Shown piece by piece: positions 48,888 to 55,561 of a stretch of 55,561 nucleotides of DNA. Both the position numbers and the translations under genes were made by a program. Position 1 is the stretch's first letter. Every line of letters starts with the position of its first letter. Source of the DNA: Zygnema cylindricum (Eukaryota; Streptophyta; Zygnematophyceae; Zygnematales; Zygnemataceae); assembly GCA_037447655.1 (NCBI GenBank), contig JBBHKE010003116.1, positions 282,943 to 338,503 on the forward strand. The letters run 5' to 3'. A model generated the notes under the pieces. That model was not told where the DNA came from and searched no databases. It saw only the letters and a program-made list of their open reading frames with translations.

Positions 48888-50756
48888 CCAGATGTGAACT
48901 TAGAGGGAGAAATTGGTCTACAAGAGGAGATTCACCAAGGTGAAGTACATCTGGAAAAAGAAGAAGAAAACGGAGCTCTAAATGAAAAAAGACTCTTAAC
49001 CGACTCCGAGGAAAAGGGAAAATTCGAAAGAGGAACTGAATCCGAGGAAAAGGGAGAAGAGGAGCCCATAAGAAGGAATCCAAAGGTGCAGTCTATACTC
49101 GCCTAAGAATTTGATGGAGGAAGACAAAGCAACAAACGACTTCAAGAGAGACATGTGAATGGTTAACTAACCAAATGTCTCATCCAGATTAACCCAAAAC
49201 ATATCATTGGCTGTAAGTAGTCAAGAAAGTGACAGATGGATCACCGCTATTAATGAAGAAATGGCATCGATAATAGAAGCAAAAATGTGGGAATTAATGG
49301 ATTGCCCTCGTGACAAAAAACAAATCGGACGCAATGGATTTTTAAGCTAAAACTGAATCCATGTAATTCAATCGAGAGATATAGAGCTCGGTTAGTAGCT
49401 ATGGGATACACACCCCGCAGAAAAGATTCTAGCGGAAGACATAGAGGTGGATCAAATGGACCTTAAGACAACTTTCCTCAATGTAGGGTCAGAAGAGGAA
49501 ACACTTATGAAAAAACTAGAGGGATTTGTAGAGAAAGGAGGGGAGAGCAAGGTTTGCATACTTATGAAAAAACTAGAGGGATTTGTAGAGAAAGGAGGGG
49601 AGAGCAAGGTTTGCAGGCTGATGAAGTCTTTATATAACAAGCTCTACGGCAGTGGAATATTAAGTTTGATTAGTTCTTAACCAATTTGGGATACATTCGG
49701 ATTAGTTCAGATCATTCAATCTACCTGTTTGAAGATAACAATGAGATTATTTTTATTGCAATTTATGCAGATGATGTACTAGTTTTGAGCAAATCACTAG
49801 ATAAGGTAAATAAAATTAAAGGGAATTTAACGAGCCGGTTTGACATGAAACATCAAGGAGAAGCGAAGTACATTCTAGGAATCGAGATGGAGAGGGACAG
49901 AGGGAAAATGATAATCGGATTAGCACAGAAAGAGGCAATAAGGAATATGCTTGAGAAGTTTCAAATGGACAAAGTAAATTCATGTACAACTCTAATGGAG
50001 TTGAATAAAGTCAATGAGAGAAATGGAAAAGGAGGAGTAATGATATAATGATGAGAAGAAAAGGAGTTTATGGAAAGTATTCCTTATAGAGAGATTGTGG
50101 GCAGTTTAATTTATTTTATGAACTCTACTAGACCCGATATTGCAGCTGCAGTTGGAGTATTTAGTAGAAGTCTGAATTCCTTGAAAGAGATTCCTTGAAA
50201 GAGGGACTATAAAGCAGCTAAGAGAGTGATGAGATATCTTGTGTGGACTCGGGATTTGTGGTTGCATTTGAATGGGGATGATACTCACATCACCACTTGG
50301 AGTGATACCACGTATTGAGATGTTAAAAGAAGATTTACATCTCGGTATGTCTTTCAAATTAGATCTGGTGCTTGCCGTTGAAGACCTAAGCAACAAAAAA
50401 CGGTAGTTCGGTCCACAATGGAGGTTGAGTATATGGTTTTGTGTGTAGCGATAAAGGAATTAATGTGGGTCAAATCCTTGTTGGAAGAGTTAGGATTTAT
50501 GAAAAGTGGAACTCAAAATGTATTTTGTGATAATTAGGCTACAATTGCAATTGCTGCAATCCAAAACACCACATTAAAGCAAAACATATTGATATTAGAT
50601 TGAGCTTTCTAAGGGAGAAGGTAGCAAACAAAATTTTTAAACTTGTGTATTAACCAGCTGGGCAGATGATTGTGGACATGATGACAAAATCTGTCCCATC
50701 TCCAAAATTAATTTACCGCCTGTAAGAGATAAAAAGTGGCTAAAAATTAAAGGGAG
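48888..50756 (+). mobile_element. Decayed second Ty1/copia element (RT-RNase H part)
   Basis: Many stops and frameshifts, but copia order is readable: SERWITAINEEM (about 49215), RYRARLVAMGYT, VDQMDLKTTFLN (49447), VCRLMKSLYN, IYADDVLVL (about 49765), FDMKHQGEAKYILGIEM, REIVGSLIYFMNSTRPDIAAAVG (about 50090), VRSTMEVEY, MWVKSLLEELGF. A polypurine tract AAAGGGAG abuts TGTTA at 50757, the same junction type as the intact element. No gag, integrase or 5' LTR seen. Confidence 0.85.
49504..49617 (+). repeat. 57-bp in-frame tandem duplication inside decayed copia
   Basis: The 19-residue RT segment LMKKLEGFVEKGGESKVC is present twice in succession with nearly identical nucleotides, showing a late duplication in an already dead element. 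Confidence 0.9.
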
Positions 50757-50837
50757 TGTTAAAAAAAATGTTTTGTACTTCTTATCGTTCTTTTGTATCT
50801 TTATGGCTGTAGGTTCCTTAAAGAAAGAGTCTATGAT

Positions 50838-50905
50838 TGTCGCCTTCATAGCCGCCTTCGTAGTCGCCTTCGTAGCCGCTTTCGTAGCCGCTTTCGTAGC
50901 GAGGA
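50838..50905. repeat. 12-bp tandem repeat (about five to six units)
   Basis: GCCGCTTTCGTA/GTCGCCTTCGTA units in tandem, placed just after the presumed 3' LTR start of the decayed copia element. Confidence 0.88.
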
Positions 50906-50909
50906 TGAC

Positions 50910-52014
50910 AGAGTAAGGAGAAGGAAGGAGATAGGAGTACTCCTTACCAAAAATTTGGAGTGATTGCGATTTGATCATCGATCCTACGGAGTGCGTACAA
51001 ACCGCCCTCTTCGTTACCCCTATCCAGTTGATGTAGAATGATCGTTACATACATGTGGCCCGAATAACCAATTTAGAGTACACGTGGAAAAAATCCATTT
51101 AACGGCATGCATCTACATTTTGGACATAGAACGAGTTAAAGTATACGGGCGCAAAGAACATTTTGTGCGCCGTATAAATGGACATACGAAAATAAAGACA
51201 GATATGTAATCGGACGGCTCACATTGGCGCCGACTACCCGGAATGGTCCTTTTGGCGGTATACGCTAAAAGCACAACGGATTGACATGTGGTAGCATCCT
51301 AAGGCTGTTAGAGAAGAAACAGATAAAACATTGGCGTCGTTTAAGCTAGGTGGCGGGAAGAGAGTGGTGTCGTACATAACCGTACAAAAAGTATGGCGGC
51401 TTAGGAACGGACTATACCTTGTATCTAATTTTTGTACCCCGCAGTCATTTGATTAGTCAACATTTTAGTATATAGAGGATGTGAGGAGGTTCTTAGGACT
51501 TAGACAATTTCTGTGATGCTCTCTACCAATTAGCGCGGTTGAGCATTTTTAGTGATTTTTTTTTTCATTCGACTTAGGAGAGTCGTGTTCTCACAGGGAT
51601 GAGGTCGATCAAAGTCTCTGCGTGCCAAGGTGGCAGTACAGCCTAGAATCTAGTGCCTTGTTGGTTATATCTAATAGGTGTGGAGTAGTTGTGCATTCTG
51701 TGGAAGGCTATGGAACCCACTAAATTTTAACTCACTTTTGATAGAGTCAACGTCATTAATTCTAAACCTTTTTTCGCCACATTTTCCCGATATTGTTTTT
51801 TGTCTTTTCTCACTCTATTTGCCATCAAAATACATCCAAAAATAGTAAAAAGTAACATTTTTTAAAGATTCTTCATTTGATACGATTATTGTTGTGTTTC
51901 GTTTCAAGGATTGTGAGATAGTCATAGTATTTGGAGAGGGAGAGAGAGAGAGAGGTGCCTTCACAAACTTCGCTTCTCTGAAATGACATCCGTTTCTCGA
52001 GAACCCTTTACAAC
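50910..52014. other. Unassigned sequence between decayed copia and repeat R1
   Basis: About 1.1 kb with frequent GTACG words and no convincing frame, RNA or terminal repeat. The 3' LTR of the decayed copia probably ends somewhere here but its end could not be fixed. The 52361-53222 stretch likewise holds nothing I can name. Confidence 0.4.
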
Positions 52015-52360
52015 CCTTGCACGGAAAAAAGTCTGTACAATGTACGGAAAAAAATATGCAAGGGTCTCGGACCTTCACTTTCATTCATGGGTCGTTTGCA
52101 GAATTTTGCGCCGTCATCGCCTCTCTCCTCTCCCTCTCACACAATCGCTTTTATCTCTCACTTTTTAAAATGAGGCACGACAATACTGGTATTAAATGAA
52201 AGATATTTAAAAAGCAATTCTTTTGACTACCTTTATGTATGCTTTTATGGCAAGTCGTTTGAGAAAAGTCGGAAAAACGAAATCGGATAGCCATGGCAGG
52301 AAGTTCTTGAATTTTGTGACGTCGACGTTATCACAAGTGAGCATGGCATCACAATGTCAC
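52015..52360. repeat. Dispersed repeat family R1, copy B
   Basis: Aligns with the copy at 55.2 kb over its whole length: GCAAGGGTCTCGGACCTTCA, TCTCACACAATCGCTTTTATC, ATGGCAAGTCG, GACGTCGACGTTATCACAAG. Longer than copy A on its right side. Confidence 0.85.
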
Positions 52361-53222
52361 AAAACCTTAAACGTCTGCCAAACGTCTACAACCGTCGCTA
52401 TTTTTGTCGGCGTCACCAGTTGTCGGAAGTTTTGTAGTCGTCCTCAACCGTCACAAAGTTGTACCTACGTCTACAACCGTCACATTTCAAAGTTCCGATT
52501 TCATTTTCGCACATTGGGACGCTTTTCAAAGTAGTACGGAACACTTCACTACAGTCCAAAATACTTTTTCAAAGTATCACTTACATGGTGACGTACCCTT
52601 ACCATTCGTAATAAAGCACGTAAGCGAGAGTTGCCTGCACGACCTGTTGGATGGGCGATCAAAATATTACTGAAAACGTGTCCGTATGATTGCAGGCAAG
52701 CGAGAGCCGTTAGTCCTTAGGCCACTTCTCCATTAGGCGCCGACAGTAATGTTACGGATAGGTTTACTGGCACTAATATTTCGTTCACTTCTCCATCAGG
52801 TCGTGTCATCAATGGAATCTATCGCGTACGTGCTTTCTTTCGATTGGATGCACGTAGATTCTTGTTCTGACGGCGAGCTCGTCAAAGATTCCAAAAGCAA
52901 AATGTCTAAAGTCGTATTCGTACAACCAGCCGCAAAATAATATACGCGAATGTACATTTTGCACGTTTGTGTTTTGTCGTTGTACCAGCGGTGTACAATT
53001 TCTACATTCCTGTTTTGTCGTAACCAAATCGGAACTTTGAACTGTTGAAGACAGTAGGCGCAACAAATTCCGGTTGACGATGTATGGTGGTGGAGGCGTC
53101 ACGGTACATTCTTCAACAAAGTTTTTTTGGTGGATATCGTCGTATCTGATTCCCGCCTATCTGAAGGCGCGTGGCATAAGTTTGAAGGCGCGTGGCTCGT
53201 ACGTGAAATTTTACGTTTTACA

Positions 53223-53264
53223 CGTCCGGTAAATGGCTAGTGTCCACTAGCCATTTACCGGACG
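53223..53264. repeat. Perfect 42-bp palindromic hairpin
   Basis: Two exactly complementary 20-nt arms (CGTCCGGTAAATGGCTAGTG) separated by TC. It is isolated in unique sequence; a short direct repeat GAAGGCGCGTGGC occurs twice just upstream (about 53164 and 53186). Confidence 0.95.
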
Positions 53265-53981
53265 AAGTGACCTTTTGCTTCGAAAACTCATAATCGGACG
53301 GTCGATGTTATCGCCCAAAACTTTGGAGAATCTTGACGAATCTCTAGTAATGATGTTTTGAAAAAAAAAAAAAAAACAGTACGGCCTTGTACGGTAAAAA
53401 GCTGGATTTGTACGGAAATGCATTTTTTCCGTTAAACAACCCCACTTTTCGCCTGATGGAGGTTCACCCTTAGTCCCCAAACAATACCGAAGGTAGAGGA
53501 AAGAACACTAGAAAACTTGTGGGACCAATGGACCCTCCAGTTCAAGCTTGGATCTAGTCACCGCTACTGCTATGTTTGTACCTTTTGCAATTTTCTGTTC
53601 TGCATTAGTACAGCTGTGACGACATATTAATGTTTATCCAAAATTCAAGATACGATTGCCTCTTTTTGGCTGAAGTCATTGATGTTCGTACAATTCTTCT
53701 GTTGTCTTTTGTGTCCGAGTACTCTCAATATGTAAAAATATATCCAGCATGCCAAATAAAGACGTGTCACATGCTAGCAATCAGGTTCCCGAAGCCGTAC
53801 CCGACACTTACCCGAACGCTGCCTCGGATCCGGAGCGGATTTGGTTACAAAAATTTGGGGGCCGGCCGAATTCGGCCGGGTGATACAAAAAAGACCAAAA
53901 CAGATTCGGGTACAGCCGAGTAACCAAAAAACGAACAAAATTGAAAGTTTCGTAGGTTTGTTCTGCTACAATACATACTAT

Positions 53982-54808
53982 TAGTGTTGGGTACTGGGTA
54001 AATTCATTTCGTTATAACTTCGATATTCGGTGTATCGAATATCGATCGAGCAGAATCCTAGATATATCGTACCGGACCAACATAAATTATCGCGATATAT
54101 AATATTTTATAAATTTAATATTTTATATTTTTATATACTATGTTATTTTAGTGAAAAAGACAAATTGTCTGATACGCCATTTATGCCGTGATTTTCGTTC
54201 CGTGACTAAAAGGTAGACGCCGCAAAATATAACCGAAAAAAAAGTACTAATTCTGTAATTCAAATAATTACTTATTTAGGGTATGGTTACATCAGGAGGT
54301 ATTTGTAATAGTACGGACAGCAAAATTTCCTTGTTTACAAAGGCCTCGGTTAAATCGCATATCGTTTGTATATAAGTTTTTACATACGTAATCTGATTTG
54401 AGTAGTTACACGTAAATGACGATCGAATCTCTAAAATTGTCAAAGATTTAAAAACATACCATTTTCGTATGGAAATCCATACTTGCGTATTTCGTACATG
54501 TATTTCACAAGTTTACCGCGTCAATGAACCTCATCGATCTCCTTCACTCTGCTGACTTTCAGGAAAAAACCGTATTTCATCACGGCAAACATTTTGCAAT
54601 CACCTTGTCCGAAGGCACGTGACTTTTGAGATGTGTGAAAATTTTAGTTTTTTTTTTTAAAAAGCCTCGATATATTGGAGATACGATATATCGGCGATAT
54701 ATCGCGATATTTACCATTTCGATACATCGAAGCGATATATCGATTATGGGGTACTTGAAATTTGATACATATCGAATATCGGCAAATGGTCCTCGATACC
54801 TAACACTA
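53982..54808. mobile_element. hAT-like MITE, copy 2 (827 bp)
   Basis: Begins TAGTGTTGGGTACTGGG and ends CGATACCTAACACTA. Flanks CATACTAT (53974-53981) and CATACAAT (54809-54816) match at 7 of 8. The left third and central block (CGTTCCGTGAC, AACCGAAAAAAAAGTACTAATTCTG) are close to copy 1, same orientation. Right subterminal region has many GATATATCG motifs. No coding capacity. Confidence 0.88.
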
Positions 54809-55194
54809 CATACAATCCAACATTATTGTACTTTGTACTCTTGGAATCGTGGAGGGTATAAGGGTACGCCCCCATGTATTAAAGTATCGACTTTTCACTG
54901 TCGTTTTGTCCTAAAATTCAAGGAACTTTGAGAAAAACTTCAGCCGCACGAGAAAATCATTTTTACCAAGGTACAGTGAACGTCAATTCTATACTGTGAA
55001 TGTACTACATGTTTGTCGTCATGTGAACGCATTTTGGCGATTTCCTCTTTTCGACCCTCGGGCAAGAAAATCCAGCCCATCAAAAAACTTCATCCAAAAT
55101 CACTTCTAGGGGGTGTTTTTGGTTAAAGTATCGCCCAAACAGTGAATGAAAATGACCCACGCACACGCCAAAAGAGTGGAAAAATTTAAGGTCG

Positions 55195-55561
55195 AGAGAG
55201 AGTCCTCGCTATTTTTTTCCAAGCCTGTCACGCGAATGTACGAAAAAAAAATTTGCAAGGGTCTCGAACCTCCACTTTCATTCATGAGGTCGTTTGCAAA
55301 ATTATGCGTCGTCGTCGCCTCTCCCCTCTCCCTCTCACACTATCGCTTTTATCTCACACTATTTAGAATGGGACACAAAAATATTAGTATAAAATGAAAG
55401 ATCTTTTAAAATTATTATTTTTGACATTTTTTAGATTTTTTTTTAATGGCAAGTCGAGTGAAAAAAGTAGAAAAAACGAAATTAGGAAACCATGGCGCAA
55501 AGTTATTGAACCTGTGACGTCGACGTTGTCACAAGTGAGCATGAACTCACAATATCGCCAA
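55195..55561. repeat. Dispersed repeat family R1, copy C (runs off window)
   Basis: Matches copy B through GTGACGTCGACGTTGTCACAAG to the window end, so the repeat is at least about 350 bp. Left side matches copy A (CGCTATTTTTTTC...GTCACGCG). Confidence 0.85.

Noticed and set aside
51515-51560. Possible tRNA A-box (TAATTGGTAGAG on minus strand)
   Set aside because: No B box or cloverleaf at the proper distance.

Overview
The window is nuclear DNA of a green-lineage eukaryote. All host genes are split by GT-AG introns. The recognisable proteins look most like land-plant families: AP-5 mu (AP5M), a P4-type lipid flippase (ALA family), the mitochondrial CGFS glutaredoxin GRXS15, and an F-box/SEL1/MYND-like protein of a type known from plants. 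The rest is AT-rich and full of simple repeats and transposon remains. I favour a streptophyte (alga, bryophyte or other early-diverging lineage) but cannot name the species.

Layout. 1-3.4 kb: simple repeats and one unidentified candidate exon (minus, ~1.4-1.8 kb). 3.4-17.3 kb: AP5M (plus). Its 7.2 kb fifth intron holds two long GA/G-rich arrays, a tRNA-like (SINE-like) sequence, and a young, nearly intact Ty1/copia retrotransposon (7879-12773) with 425-bp LTRs, a GAGAG target duplication, one in-frame stop in its polyprotein, and a primer-binding site matching the anticodon region of initiator tRNA-Met. 17.3-20.3 kb: intergenic, with a foldback repeat, tandem duplications and a LINE 3' tail. 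20.3-27.8 kb: 14-exon P4-ATPase (minus). 27.8-29.1 kb: shared upstream region of two divergent genes. 29.1-33.6 kb: six-exon GRXS15 (plus), with a 763-bp hAT-like MITE in intron 3. 35.1-37.1 kb: two-exon F-box/SEL1/MYND-like gene (minus). 37.1-55.6 kb: no convincing host gene; polypyrimidine tracts, a telomere-motif minisatellite, a 1.4 kb TCTG-rich array, three more members of the hAT-like family (one 2.46 kb long and carrying a LINE fragment), a decayed second copia element and a three-copy dispersed repeat.

The host genes are separate housekeeping functions (endosomal sorting, lipid flipping, mitochondrial Fe-S/glutathione chemistry, ubiquitin-ligase adaptor) and do not form one pathway. 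The most informative material is the mobile DNA: a copia element with apparent half-tRNA priming, its start codon inside the LTR and no zinc knuckle, and a TAGTGTTGGG-ended family defined by four copies with 8-bp target duplications.
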